A stretch of 64,000 nucleotides of DNA from DATJGS01 sp035494735. GTDB lineage: Bacteria > Eisenbacteria > RBG-16-71-46. The translations under genes were made by a program, and so were the position numbers. The stretch lies in NCBI GenBank assembly GCA_035494735.1, contig DATJGS010000042.1:1-64000 (forward strand), in the 5' to 3' direction. How positions within the stretch are numbered: the stretch's first letter is position 1; each line of letters opens with the position of its first letter. Below the pieces are notes generated by a model that made no database searches, was not told the origin of the DNA, and saw only the letters and a program-made list of their open reading frames with translations. This document shows positions 53,577-63,316 of the stretch, piece after piece.

Positions 53577-56372
53577 TCAGCGCACGACCGCGACTCGCGC
53601 GCTGGCCGAGCGCGGGCCTTGCGTGGCGCGCACGAAATACACGCCAGGATCCAGAGGCGCGCGATCGCTGAGAGCGAAGCTCTGGGCGCCGGCCATGGGC
53701 GCCGTGATGGTGCGCTCCCGGACGCGACGCCCGGTGACGTCGAGCAACTCGAGCCGCACCGGATCGCCCGTCGGCAGCGTCATGCGGACGAACAGCGGGC
53801 CACGGGTCGGATTGGGTGACGCGCCCGAGATCGCGAACGCGACCGACCTCGGCACGTCGACCCAGGTTTCCGTCGTCGTCGACTGCGCGCTCGTCGCACC
53901 CTCGAGCGCGAGTCGGTATCCGTAACGGGCCCCGGCGTCGACCGCACGATCCTCGAAGCCAAGACGCCCCTGACCGTCGGGATGAAGCTGCTCGAGCGAG
54001 GCCCAATTCGTGGACGGCGTGCGGCGTTCGACGATCGCCGCGGTGGCTCGCGAGCCGCCCACGTTCCAGGTGAGCGATACGCGGTCGGGCTGTGCGTCCA
54101 CGGAGACCAGCGCCGCGAGGACCGGCGTCGGGCCCAGCAGGGGTGTGACGTTGGGAACGACGATGACGGTCGAACCATCTCGGAACGTGGGGATGCCGCA
54201 CCCGACCGCGACATCGGATCGTCCGTCCCCGTTGAAATCACCCGACGCAATCGAGAAGGCCCAGTGATGTACGGCGTACCCGCCGAGCCACGAGGGCCCT
54301 GGGATCTCCGTCAGTGAGCCGTCGTCCTGGCCCTGGAAGACGAGGAAGCGGCCCGTGAAATCCGTCATGACGTCGGCCAAGGCGAGATCGGCGCGGCCGT
54401 CGCCATCGAAGTCCGCGACCACGGCGGTCAGCGGATCCTCCGACGCGGCGAGAAGGGCTTGTGGGGGGCCCAACGCACGATGTCCGAGGTTGTGGATCGA
54501 GGTGAGGAAGCCATCGATCCCAGCCTCACCGTCCCCTTTGACCACCGCGAGATCGAGCAGCCCATCGCCGTCGAAGTCGCCGCAGGCCACGTCCATCGGG
54601 CGCGAGTAGTCGTCGATCCTCACCTTCGTGGGTCCGGCATCGAACATGACGGCATTCGCAAACGCGCCGCCTTCGTTCCAACTGACGCTCAGCGTGTCGT
54701 TCCCAGGGAATCCCGACCGGGCCGCCACGAGATCTGCCCGTCCGTCCCCGTCGAGGTCCACGGCTCGGTACGGCGTTTGAGGGTTGCCATCGAGCGGCGT
54801 CGGGCCCCAGTCGACCGGCGAAGCGAATCCACCGAGCCCGTCGCCGGCGAGTACGCCCGCGTGCCCATTGGGCAGGATCACGGAAAGGTCGGGCCGATGG
54901 TCGCCGGTGAAGTCGGCAACCGCGAGGAATGAGCCGATGAACTCGACCGTGGGTCCGGCGAACTGGCCCGCGCCATCGCCGAGACGCACCTCGACCGTGT
55001 CGGCGCGGCCGATTACCAGGTCGCTCCACCCGTCCGCGTTGAGATCCGCCACTTCGAGCAACGCGCCGCCGGCAATCGGCTCCTCAGGCGCAAACACTCC
55101 GGGCCCTTGGTTGCGCAACAGGTATACGGACACGAGATCCGAATAGACGAGATCGGGGACTCCCGCACGGAGATGGGCGGTCTTCAGGATCCACGGGGAC
55201 TGACTGACGTCGCGGACCGACGGCGCCTCGAACGCGCGCGCGCCGGAGTTTCGGATCCACGAAGGCAGCGGAGCCGGGCCATATTCCGCATCGAACCCCA
55301 CGACGAGATCCATCGCATGGTCGCCATCCAGGTCTCCCATGGTCACTGACTTCGCCATGAGCCGACCGCCCCCTTCGTACGCCTGGTACATGACGGGCTC
55401 GTCGAACGAACCGCCGGCTCGGCCGAAATAGAGGGAGAGCGTCTGGCAGCCGCTGTCATAGCAGTCCCCGTGGTCGTAGACGAGCGCCAGGTCGGTGAAG
55501 CCATCCCCATCGAGATCGCCCGCGCCGACCGCGCAACCGTTCACGTCATCGTCTGCCGCGATCGGCTTGAGGCTGCTCGCCGGCAGGAACGTTCCATCTC
55601 CAAGGCCCACGACCAGGTCGACACGCGCGAACCCGAGCATCGGAAAGACGAGATCCATCCGACCGTCGGGTCCGAGGTCCACGGCCACCGCGTCCGCCGG
55701 CACCTGCGAGAGATCCCCGTCGTGGCGCGATCCGAAAGTTCCGTCGCCCGCATTGAGCAGCACGCTGTACTGATGGGCCGGAGCGTTAGCAATGTTGACG
55801 ACCACGACATCCGGGCGATGGTCGCCATTCAAGTCGGCGAGCGTCAGTCTCCAGGCGCCGGTCGCGAGGGCGTACGTGACGCGCGCCGCGTACGAACCTC
55901 CGCCCAGGTTGCGCCTCACGACCAACGCGCTGTCGTCGAGAGCAATGCCGACGACGTCGTCACGTCCATCACCGTCCAGGTCCCCGGCCGTGACGTAGCC
56001 CATGCCGGCGCGCAGCGAATCGGGAATCGGTGGCGTGTCAGGGGCGGTGGGGTCGGTGGTCGGCGGTGCGGCGAAGCGGATCGCGGGAGCCGTGGTCGTT
56101 GCCTGAGCGGCCACGCGTTCCACGATCTCGGCACGCAAACGCGCACGCCCCGCGGAGTCGAGGACCGAGACTCGCGGACGCCATGCGCGCGGGCTCACGC
56201 CGATCTCGGCTGGTCCCAACGCGCGGAGGACGGCCGCATAGGCCGGGTTGACGGCCGGCCGTGCGCTCGGGAATGCGTTGCCGACGCGGGCGCCGAAGGG
56301 CGCCGCGGCTAACGCGATCGAAAGAATGAAGAAGACCCGGCGCGCGGGCGCGGGCGCTGAAACGGAGGTCAC
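53577..56372 (-). CDS. Secreted FG-GAP/VCBS-repeat protein with FlgD/T9SS-like C-terminal domain
   Basis: 931 residues from a GTG at 56372 after AGGGAG; upstream in-frame codons lack a signal and are rejected. A signal peptide (about 1-33) comes first. Eleven FG-GAP-type metal motifs follow, for example DLDGDGRDD, DLNGDHRPD, DFDGDGLLD and DFNGDGRSD, enough for a seven-bladed propeller plus a second, partial one. A fibronectin-III-like segment follows. The last ~80 residues (SPNPTRGPLFVRMTLP, LLDVTGRRV, GVYFVRATQG) are a FlgD-Ig/T9SS type A-like domain. Probably cell-surface or secreted; a ligand cannot be named. Confidence 0.88.
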   Translation of the reverse strand: MTSVSAPAPARRVFFILSIALAAAPFGARVGNAFPSARPAVNPAYAAVLRALGPAEIGVSPRAWRPRVSVLDSAGRARLRAEIVERVAAQATTTAPAIRFAAPPTTDPTAPDTPPIPDSLRAGMGYVTAGDLDGDGRDDVVGIALDDSALVVRRNLGGGSYAARVTYALATGAWRLTLADLNGDHRPDVVVVNIANAPAHQYSVLLNAGDGTFGSRHDGDLSQVPADAVAVDLGPDGRMDLVFPMLGFARVDLVVGLGDGTFLPASSLKPIAADDDVNGCAVGAGDLDGDGFTDLALVYDHGDCYDSGCQTLSLYFGRAGGSFDEPVMYQAYEGGGRLMAKSVTMGDLDGDHAMDLVVGFDAEYGPAPLPSWIRNSGARAFEAPSVRDVSQSPWILKTAHLRAGVPDLVYSDLVSVYLLRNQGPGVFAPEEPIAGGALLEVADLNADGWSDLVIGRADTVEVRLGDGAGQFAGPTVEFIGSFLAVADFTGDHRPDLSVILPNGHAGVLAGDGLGGFASPVDWGPTPLDGNPQTPYRAVDLDGDGRADLVAARSGFPGNDTLSVSWNEGGAFANAVMFDAGPTKVRIDDYSRPMDVACGDFDGDGLLDLAVVKGDGEAGIDGFLTSIHNLGHRALGPPQALLAASEDPLTAVVADFDGDGRADLALADVMTDFTGRFLVFQGQDDGSLTEIPGPSWLGGYAVHHWAFSIASGDFNGDGRSDVAVGCGIPTFRDGSTVIVVPNVTPLLGPTPVLAALVSVDAQPDRVSLTWNVGGSRATAAIVERRTPSTNWASLEQLHPDGQGRLGFEDRAVDAGARYGYRLALEGATSAQSTTTETWVDVPRSVAFAISGASPNPTRGPLFVRMTLPTGDPVRLELLDVTGRRVRERTITAPMAGAQSFALSDRAPLDPGVYFVRATQGPRSASARVAVVR

Positions 56373-56640
56373 GGGGGGCACTCCCTTGTCCTGGACGCTG
56401 AGGCGCACGTGACGTGCACGGCGGCGCTTCGATGCGCGGCATCCTGGAATCCGCAAGTCCCGGGCCGTCGCGGACAGCCGCCCTCCATTGGCGCGTGACC
56501 CGTGTCCGCCCATCGGCTTGCGAGAGACTGGCCCTTCCCGCCGCCGCGCCGCCGCCGCCGTCCGTTTGTAAGAACTGTCGTGGATTCCGACGCTCGCCCT
56601 GTACTTTTCGCTGGCGCGCGTGTGTGTCACTCTGCGACAC

Positions 56641-57180
56641 ATGCCGACTTCCGAGCATTGGCAGATCCCGCACGTCTGCGAGGTGCTCGCGCGCGAGAAG
56701 CCGACGAGCGTGCTCGACGTGGGCGCGGGCTACGGCAAGTACGGCGTGCTGGCACGGGAGTACTCGGCCGCGACGAGAGTCGACGCGGTCGACGCGGCCG
56801 CGCCGCGCTATCCGGTCTACGACCACGTTTACCTCGGCGACTTGAAGCAGCTGGCCACGCTGCTCCCCGCCGACGTGCCGATCTACGACCTCGCGCTGTT
56901 CATCGACGTCATCGAACACTTCGAGAAGCCCGAGGCCTACGCGGTCCTCGACGAACTGACGCGGCGCGCTCGCAAGGTGCTGGTCGCGACGCCGCTCGGC
57001 TTCCGCCGCCAGGAGATCCCGGGCATGCCCTACGAAACCCACCGCTCGGGCTGGTTTCCCTGGGACTTTGGATCGCGGGTTCTCGTCCACCGTTGGGAAA
57101 TCTTCCCCGGCCACTACACCCGTCACCTGCGCCTGCCGAGGCTGTGGCAGCTGCTCGCGGTGGTTGGAAGACGCCCGTGA
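56641..57180 (+). CDS. Class I SAM-dependent methyltransferase
   Basis: 179 residues from the ATG at 56641 (a GTG at 56620 would add seven). Motif I is DVGAGYGKYG, then an acidic AVDAA end of strand 2 and LFIDVIEHFEKP as motif IV, typical of small-molecule or lipid methyltransferases. The substrate is unknown. Divergent from the FG-GAP gene; no Shine-Dalgarno is apparent. Confidence 0.8.
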   Translation: MPTSEHWQIPHVCEVLAREKPTSVLDVGAGYGKYGVLAREYSAATRVDAVDAAAPRYPVYDHVYLGDLKQLATLLPADVPIYDLALFIDVIEHFEKPEAYAVLDELTRRARKVLVATPLGFRRQEIPGMPYETHRSGWFPWDFGSRVLVHRWEIFPGHYTRHLRLPRLWQLLAVVGRRP

Positions 57181-57334
57181 CCGGCCGGACGGGCTCCGTG
57201 CGCTGCGAAACGCCCGCGAAGGCCGCCGTGGAGTGCCAATTGCCGGCTGGCGGAAGGAGGGGAGCGGCGCTAGGCTCGCGCCGTTTCCGGATTCCGCTTC
57301 TCGCACGCTCCTTGCGACGCTCTCTCTCATCGGA

Positions 57335-59254
57335 ATGGATGCCATGAGCGAACCTTCGAAAGCCTCGTCTCACGTCAGCGAGCTGGAAGCCCGCGCGGTC
57401 GCGGAAGCCTCACGCGAGACCACGTGGGAGGCGCCGTCGTTCGTGCGCGAGTTGTTCCTCGGCCGGCTACAGCTCGATCTGATCCATCCGTATCCCGAGC
57501 CCGACCCCGAAGAGCAACGCCGCGCCGCGGACTTCGTGGCGCGCATCGAGCGCTTCGTCACGGACGAAGTGGACGCCGAGCGGATCGAGCGCGAGGCGCG
57601 CATTCCTCAGGAGACCATCCAGCGCCTGCGCGAGCTGGGCGCGTTCGGCATCAAGATCCCGCGCGAGTATGGCGGGCTGGGTTTCTCGCAGTACACGTAC
57701 GGCCGGACCATGGCGCTGATGGGCACGAAGAGCGGAGCGCTCGTCGCGCTGCTCTCGGCGCATCAGAGCATCGGCGTGCCTCAGCCGCTCAAGCTGTTCG
57801 GGACAGAGGAGCAGAAGAAGAAGTACCTGCCGCGCCTCGCGAAGGGCGCGATTTCCGCGTTCGCGCTGACCGAGGTCGACGTCGGCTCCGATCCGGCCCG
57901 CATGGCGGTGACGGCGACGCCGACGGCCGACGGCCTCGGCTACGAACTCGACGGCGACAAGTTGTGGTGCACGAACGGCTCGATCGCCGAACTGCTCGTC
58001 GTCATGGCGCGCACGCCGGGCAAGGGCGGCAAGCCGGGTCCGATCAGCGCGTTCATCGTCGAGGCGTCGACGCCGGGCGTCGAGGTCGTGCACCGCTGCG
58101 AGTTCATGGGCATCCGCGGCATCGAGAACGCGCTGATGCGCTTCCATCGCGTGCGCGTGCCCAAGGAGAACCTGCTGTGGGGCGAGGGCAAGGGCCTGAA
58201 GCTCGCGCTCGTCACGCTGAACACGGGTCGTCTCACGCTGCCCGCGACGTGCGCGGCGTCGGGCAAGTGGTGCCTGCAGGTGGCGCGGCGCTTCGCGGCC
58301 GAGCGCGTGCAGTGGGGCCGACCGGTCGGCCAGCACGAAGCCGTGGCGCAGATGCTCACCGACATGGCCGCGCGCACGTACGCGATGGAGGCCGTCGCCG
58401 ATCTGGGAGCGCTGCTCGGCGACCGGGGCAAGAGCGATATCCGCCTCGAGGCCGCGATCGCCAAGCTGTGGAACACGGACGTGGCGTGGGAGCTGTGCGA
58501 CGAGGCGCTGCAGGTGCGCGGCGGCCGCGGCTACGAGACGGCGCGCTCGCTGGCCGCGCGCGGCGAGGCCGCGATTCCGCTCGAGCAGATGCTGCGCGAC
58601 CTGCGCATCAATCGCATCTTCGAGGGCACGAACCAGGTCATGCGCCTGTTCATCGCCCGCGAAGCGCTGGACATGCACCTGAAGGCCGCCGGCGACGTCG
58701 TCATGCCGGGCGTTCCGATCGGGCGCCGGCTGTCGGGCCTCGTGCGCGCCGGGTTGTTCTACGCGGCCTGGTACCCGACGCGCTGGCTGGGCTGGGGGCG
58801 CTGGCCGCAGTACGCGGAGTTCGGCGTGCTCGCGGAGCACGTGCGCTACGTCGAACGTGCGTCGCGCCGTCTCGCGCGGCAGCAGTTCCATCTCATGGCG
58901 CTGCACGGTCCGGCGCTCGAGAAACGCCAGGCGTTGCTGTTCCGCTGCGTCGACGTGGGCGCCGAGTTGTTCGCGATGATCGCGACGTGCACGCGCGCGG
59001 TCCGCGACGCGCGCCAGGCGGGAGCGGACCGCACGCCGATCGAACTGGCCGACGTGTTCTGCCGTCTGTCGCGGCGCAAGATCGAGCGGCTGTTCGCCGA
59101 GATCCGCTCCAACGACGACACCGCGGTGTACGGCGTCGCGCGCGACATCCTCGAGCGGCGCTACGGCTGGCTCGAGAAGGGCATCGTGCCCGCCGAAGAG
59201 GCGCCGGCCAGCGCGCCGGCCCCACGCGAGCGCGAGGCGGCCGCGGGACTCTGA
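57335..59254 (+). CDS. Acyl-CoA dehydrogenase with C-terminal extension (VLCAD/ACAD9-like)
   Basis: 639 residues from the ATG at 57335 (57344 is an alternative). PREYGGLGFSQ, FALTEVDVGSDPARM and RLFEGTN-like RIFEGTNQVMR mark the dehydrogenase; E430 in IFEGTN is the expected catalytic base. The length is well above the usual 380-400; the last ~170 residues form an extra helical domain as in the VLCAD/ACAD9 group, which helps bind membranes. It oxidises acyl-CoA with FAD and passes electrons to ETF. A terminator follows. Confidence 0.9.
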   Translation: MDAMSEPSKASSHVSELEARAVAEASRETTWEAPSFVRELFLGRLQLDLIHPYPEPDPEEQRRAADFVARIERFVTDEVDAERIEREARIPQETIQRLRELGAFGIKIPREYGGLGFSQYTYGRTMALMGTKSGALVALLSAHQSIGVPQPLKLFGTEEQKKKYLPRLAKGAISAFALTEVDVGSDPARMAVTATPTADGLGYELDGDKLWCTNGSIAELLVVMARTPGKGGKPGPISAFIVEASTPGVEVVHRCEFMGIRGIENALMRFHRVRVPKENLLWGEGKGLKLALVTLNTGRLTLPATCAASGKWCLQVARRFAAERVQWGRPVGQHEAVAQMLTDMAARTYAMEAVADLGALLGDRGKSDIRLEAAIAKLWNTDVAWELCDEALQVRGGRGYETARSLAARGEAAIPLEQMLRDLRINRIFEGTNQVMRLFIAREALDMHLKAAGDVVMPGVPIGRRLSGLVRAGLFYAAWYPTRWLGWGRWPQYAEFGVLAEHVRYVERASRRLARQQFHLMALHGPALEKRQALLFRCVDVGAELFAMIATCTRAVRDARQAGADRTPIELADVFCRLSRRKIERLFAEIRSNDDTAVYGVARDILERRYGWLEKGIVPAEEAPASAPAPREREAAAGL

Positions 59255-59274
59255 GATCGCCGGCGGCGGTGGAC

Positions 59275-59318
59275 GACGGCCGCTCGAGGCATCGCGCCTC
59301 GGGCGGCCGTCCCGTTTT
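59275..59318 (+). terminator. Terminator after the acyl-CoA dehydrogenase gene
   Basis: Stem GACGGCCGC (59275-59283) with GCGGCCGTC (59303-59311), inner CGAGGC with GCCTCG, loop ATCGC, then CCGTTTTC. A strong intrinsic-type terminator. Confidence 0.72.
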
Positions 59319-59603
59319 CGCGCGCGTCGCGGGCGCGAACGGGCGTGGGAGGGGCAAATTCCCCGGACGAACGGCCCTCCTTTATAGAGGCGCGGGCCCC
59401 CGCGCCGCGAGCCGCGGGGGCCGGCGACCCGCAAACGCCGCATTGCCCACCCGCGGCGGCTAAGGCAGAATGTCCCGCCAAAGCCCGCCAGGGAGGCGGG
59501 CGCTTCGCCTTCGCGCCACGGGCGCGACGCGAATCACGAGCCTGGGCACTTTCCCGCGTTCCCGGCGTCGTTCCACACCCCGCAAGGCAGCCCACCCACT
59601 CGC
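59319..59603. other. ftsK upstream region with two hairpins
   Basis: 285 bases without a gene. A 10-bp perfect stem joins 59395-59404 with 59413-59422 (loop 59405-59412), just after a TTTATAGAG that could hold a -10. A 7-bp stem joins 59483-59489 with 59495-59501. I see no -35 at the right distance. These may structure the ftsK leader. Confidence 0.4.
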
Positions 59604-61868
59604 GTGGCCTCTTCCCTCTCCGAAAAGCGTCAGCGGCAGATCGTCGCGCTCCTGCTCGGGGCGTTCGCGGTACTGTCCCTCGCCAGTGTCGCCAGCTACC
59701 AGGCGCCGCTCCCGGGATTCGCGCCGTGGGCCTCGCCGAACGCGTGCGGCCCGGTCGGCGCGGCGCTCGCGTTCTCCGTGGTGTGGGGCGTGGGCCGGCT
59801 GGCTGCGTTCGGCGTTCCGTTGCTGGCCGGCGCGTGGAGTTGGAACCGATTCCGTGATCGGCCGATGGCGCCGATGGTCGTCAGTTCCGTGCTCGGCGTG
59901 CTCCTCGTGTTCGAGAGCTGCACGCTGCTCGGCTTGGGCGGCGCGGAACGCTGGGCGTGGGCCGGCGGGTGGGGCTTCGCCGCCTCGCTCGCGTTGCGCT
60001 CGGCGCTCGGCGGCGTCGGCTCGTGGATCGTGGCCGGCGCGCTGTTCGGCGTCACCGCGCTGGCCGCGAGCGAACTGGGCTTCCACTGGATCGGCAGGCT
60101 GGCGCACGGCACGCTCGTGCGCCCGGTCACGGGCTCGGCGGCATGGCTCGCGGCGTGGCGCGCGCGGCGCGCGGCTGAAGCGAAGAAGCCGCGCATCCAG
60201 CGGCCACGCACGGCGCGCGACGCGGCGCGCGCGCCGGCCAACGAGGCGCTCGCCCGCCCGCGCATGGCCGAGGCGCCGCGCATCGAGGTCGAGCCCGACG
60301 GCCAGACGCGGTTGCCCCTCACCGGGCTGCGCGAAACGAAGCCGAAGGCCAAGCCAAAGGCCGGGGCGAACGGTGCGGCCGTGCCGACCGAGGCGTTCCC
60401 GTCGCTGAGTCTGCTCGCCATGCCGACGCAACCCGAGGACCTGATCACGGCCGCGGATCTCACGGCCGAGGCGAACCTGCTCACCGCCAAGCTCGCCGAC
60501 TTCGGCGTCGTGGGCCGCGTCACCGAGATCCATCCCGGCCCGGTCGTGACCACGTTCGAGTTCGAGCCGGCGGCCGGGGTCAAGGTCAACTCGATCGTGT
60601 CGCGCGAGGACGATCTGGCGCTCGCGCTGCGCGCGCAGCGCATCCGCATCCTGGCGCCGATCCCGGGCAAGGGCGCGGTCGGCGTCGAGATTCCGAACCG
60701 CCGGCGGCGCACGGTGTATCTCCGGGAAGTCCTCAGCGCGTCCGCCTACGAGACCAGCGACGCGGCGCTCAAGGTGCCGCTCGGGGTGGACGTGGTCGGC
60801 CAGCCGTTCGTGGCCGATCTCACGAAGATGCCGCACGTGCTCGTGGCCGGCGCGACCGGGTCCGGCAAGAGCGTCTGCCTGAACGCCATCATTACCGGTC
60901 TCCTGTTCCAGCACGGACCCGACACGCTGCGCATGGTGATGGTGGATCCCAAGATGCTCGAGCTGTCCGCGTACAACGGCATCCCGCATCTGGTCATGCC
61001 GGTCGTGACCGAGCCCAAGCGCGCGAGTCGCGCGCTGCGCTGGGCGGTCTCCGAAATGGAGAAGCGCTACAAGCTCATGGCGACGTGCGGGGCGAGGAAC
61101 ATCGCGGCCTACAACGACAAGGTCGCGGCCGGCCTGGTGCCGACGGCGCCGGGCGCGGGCGGAGCGGAGCCGGCGCCGCCCGAGCGCCTGTCGTACGTGG
61201 TCGTGGTCATCGACGAACTGGCCGACCTCATGCTGACCGCGCCCGCCGAAATCGAAGAGCCGATCGCGCGCCTCGCGCAGATGGCGCGCGCGGTCGGCAT
61301 CCACCTGGTGCTCGCGACGCAGCGACCGTCCGTCGACGTCATCACCGGCGTGATCAAGGCGAATTTCCCGTCGCGCATCGCGTTCCAGGTCGCGAGCAAG
61401 ACCGACTCGCGCACCGTGCTCGACATGAACGGCGCGGAGAATCTGCTGGGCCACGGCGACATGCTGTTCACGCCGGCCGGCAAGCCCGAGCCGTACCGCG
61501 TGCACGGCGCGTACGTCAGCGAAGAGGAGACGGCTCGCGTCGTCGAGTTCTGGCGCGCGAAGGCGAATCCGGCGGAGCCGGTGCCGCTGGCCACGGACGC
61601 GAGCATCGTGGATCGCGAAGAGGAACAGGAGGCCGCGCTCGGGGGCGAGGTGGACGACACCTTGATCGGCGAGGCGGCGCGCCTCGTCGTCAGCCATCAG
61701 CAGGGCTCGACGTCGCTGCTCCAGCGCCGGCTCAAGGTCGGCTACTCGCGCGCCGGACGGCTCATGGATCAGCTCGAGCAGCTCGGCGTCGTCGGCCCGT
61801 TCCAGGGCAGCAAGGCGCGCGACGTGCTGGTCGACGAGCGGTGGCTCTCGGATCGGGGATACGAGTGA
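59604..61868 (+). CDS. ftsK: DNA translocase FtsK/SpoIIIE
   Basis: 754 residues from a GTG. Four N-terminal membrane helices (about 13-155), a basic/Pro linker (about 175-270), the alpha-beta motor with Walker A GATGSGKSV (416-424) and Walker B VVVIDELADL, and a C-terminal winged-helix gamma domain (LQRRLKVGYSRAGRLMDQL). It pumps chromosomal DNA through the closing septum and guides dif recombination. The stop overlaps rimO. Confidence 0.95.
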   Translation: MASSLSEKRQRQIVALLLGAFAVLSLASVASYQAPLPGFAPWASPNACGPVGAALAFSVVWGVGRLAAFGVPLLAGAWSWNRFRDRPMAPMVVSSVLGVLLVFESCTLLGLGGAERWAWAGGWGFAASLALRSALGGVGSWIVAGALFGVTALAASELGFHWIGRLAHGTLVRPVTGSAAWLAAWRARRAAEAKKPRIQRPRTARDAARAPANEALARPRMAEAPRIEVEPDGQTRLPLTGLRETKPKAKPKAGANGAAVPTEAFPSLSLLAMPTQPEDLITAADLTAEANLLTAKLADFGVVGRVTEIHPGPVVTTFEFEPAAGVKVNSIVSREDDLALALRAQRIRILAPIPGKGAVGVEIPNRRRRTVYLREVLSASAYETSDAALKVPLGVDVVGQPFVADLTKMPHVLVAGATGSGKSVCLNAIITGLLFQHGPDTLRMVMVDPKMLELSAYNGIPHLVMPVVTEPKRASRALRWAVSEMEKRYKLMATCGARNIAAYNDKVAAGLVPTAPGAGGAEPAPPERLSYVVVVIDELADLMLTAPAEIEEPIARLAQMARAVGIHLVLATQRPSVDVITGVIKANFPSRIAFQVASKTDSRTVLDMNGAENLLGHGDMLFTPAGKPEPYRVHGAYVSEEETARVVEFWRAKANPAEPVPLATDASIVDREEEQEAALGGEVDDTLIGEAARLVVSHQQGSTSLLQRRLKVGYSRAGRLMDQLEQLGVVGPFQGSKARDVLVDERWLSDRGYE

Positions 61869-63316
61869 CGCGGTCCGCGGCTCCCACCTCGCGCCGCACG
61901 CCGCGCCCGTCGCGCGCCGCGCATGGCCGCGCGCGACCCGCTGAAGCGCCGGCCCTCGCTTTCGTGACGCTCGGCTGCCCGAAGAACACGGTCGACAGCG
62001 AGAACATGCTCGGGCTGCTCGTGCGCGACGGCTTCCGCACGGTCGGCGACGTGCGCGACGCGGACGTCGCGGTCATCAACACGTGCGCGTTCCTGCAGAG
62101 TGCGGCGCGCGAATCGCGCGACATGATCGCGCGCGTCGCGGCCTGCAAGAAGGACGGGCGTCTGCGCGGCCTGATCGTGACCGGCTGTCTGGCGCAGCGC
62201 GCCGGCGCGCAGCTGCTCCACGAGTTTCCCGAGGTGGACGCCGTGCTCGGCACCGGCCAGTGGCGCGAAGTCGTCGGCGCGGCGCGTCACGTACTGGACG
62301 GCGACGGCGAACGCATCGCGCGCACGGAGTTCCCGGGCGGCGCGCTCGACGCGCTCAGCCCGCGCGCGCTGTCGACGCCGCCGCATCTCGCGTACCTCAA
62401 GATCTCCGAGGGCTGCGACCATCGCTGCACGTTCTGCATCATCCCGCACCTGCGCGGCGATCAGAAGAGCCGCACGATCGAGGACCTCGTCGCGGAGGCC
62501 GCGCGACTGGCCGCGGGCGGCGTGCGCGAGCTGAACCTGATCGGCCAGGACACGACCGGCTACGGCACGGACCTGGCCGATCGCCCGACGCTCGCCGACT
62601 TGCTCGAGGCGCTGGATCGCGTCGAGGGCCTCGACTGGATCCGCGTGCAGTACACGTACCCGCGCCTGTGGAGCGATCGGCTGATCGAGACGTGGGCGCG
62701 CGCGCGCCGCGTCGTCCCGTACGTCGACATGCCGCTCCAGCACATCGCGCAGGACATGCTGCGCACGATGGCGCGGGCCATGACCGAGAAGGAGACGCGC
62801 GCGCTGGTCCGGCGCATCAAGGACGGCATCCCGGGCGTCGCGTTCCGCACGAACTTCATCGTCGGATTCCCCGGCGAGACCGACGCGCACTTCGAGACGC
62901 TGTGCCGCTACGTCGAGGAGGAGGGCTTCGACAACCTCGTGGTCTTCACGTACGAGCGGGAGCCCGAGACGCCGTCGTTCCACATGACGCCGCGCGTGCC
63001 GGTGGCGGTGCGCCGCCAGCGCCGCGCGCGGCTCCTCGCGCTGCAGCAGAGGCTGTCGCGCGAGCGTCTGGCGCGGCGGATCGGTGAGCGGATGACGGTC
63101 ATGATTGACGGACCGGCCGGCCGAGGACAGTATGCCGCGCGCACCCGCGGGTCGGCCTACGACGTGGACGGGGGTGTGGTGGTCGAGGGCGAAGGGTTGG
63201 TGGCGGGGTCGCTGGTGGACGTGCGGATCACGGGCAGCGCGGCGTACGACTGGTTCGCACGGGTCGAGCCCGGCGACGCGCGCCTTCCGCTCCTGAACGT
63301 GAAAGGAACGCGCTGA
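61865..63316 (+). CDS. rimO: Ribosomal protein uS12 methylthiotransferase
   Basis: 483 residues from a GTG overlapping ftsK. The first ~35 residues are basic and variable. The UPF0004 domain has LGCPKNTVDSE, INTCAF and TGCLAQR; the radical SAM cluster is CDHRCTFC; the TRAM domain follows (about 410-480). It adds a methylthio group to Asp of S12 (RimO rather than MiaB by LGCPKNTVDSE). Its stop overlaps the next gene. Confidence 0.94.
   Translation: MTRSAAPTSRRTPRPSRAAHGRARPAEAPALAFVTLGCPKNTVDSENMLGLLVRDGFRTVGDVRDADVAVINTCAFLQSAARESRDMIARVAACKKDGRLRGLIVTGCLAQRAGAQLLHEFPEVDAVLGTGQWREVVGAARHVLDGDGERIARTEFPGGALDALSPRALSTPPHLAYLKISEGCDHRCTFCIIPHLRGDQKSRTIEDLVAEAARLAAGGVRELNLIGQDTTGYGTDLADRPTLADLLEALDRVEGLDWIRVQYTYPRLWSDRLIETWARARRVVPYVDMPLQHIAQDMLRTMARAMTEKETRALVRRIKDGIPGVAFRTNFIVGFPGETDAHFETLCRYVEEEGFDNLVVFTYEREPETPSFHMTPRVPVAVRRQRRARLLALQQRLSRERLARRIGERMTVMIDGPAGRGQYAARTRGSAYDVDGGVVVEGEGLVAGSLVDVRITGSAAYDWFARVEPGDARLPLLNVKGTR

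Noticed and set aside
53577..53640. Frameshift at the end of the FG-GAP gene
   Set aside because: The C-terminal sorting-like domain is complete and ends in a typical way.
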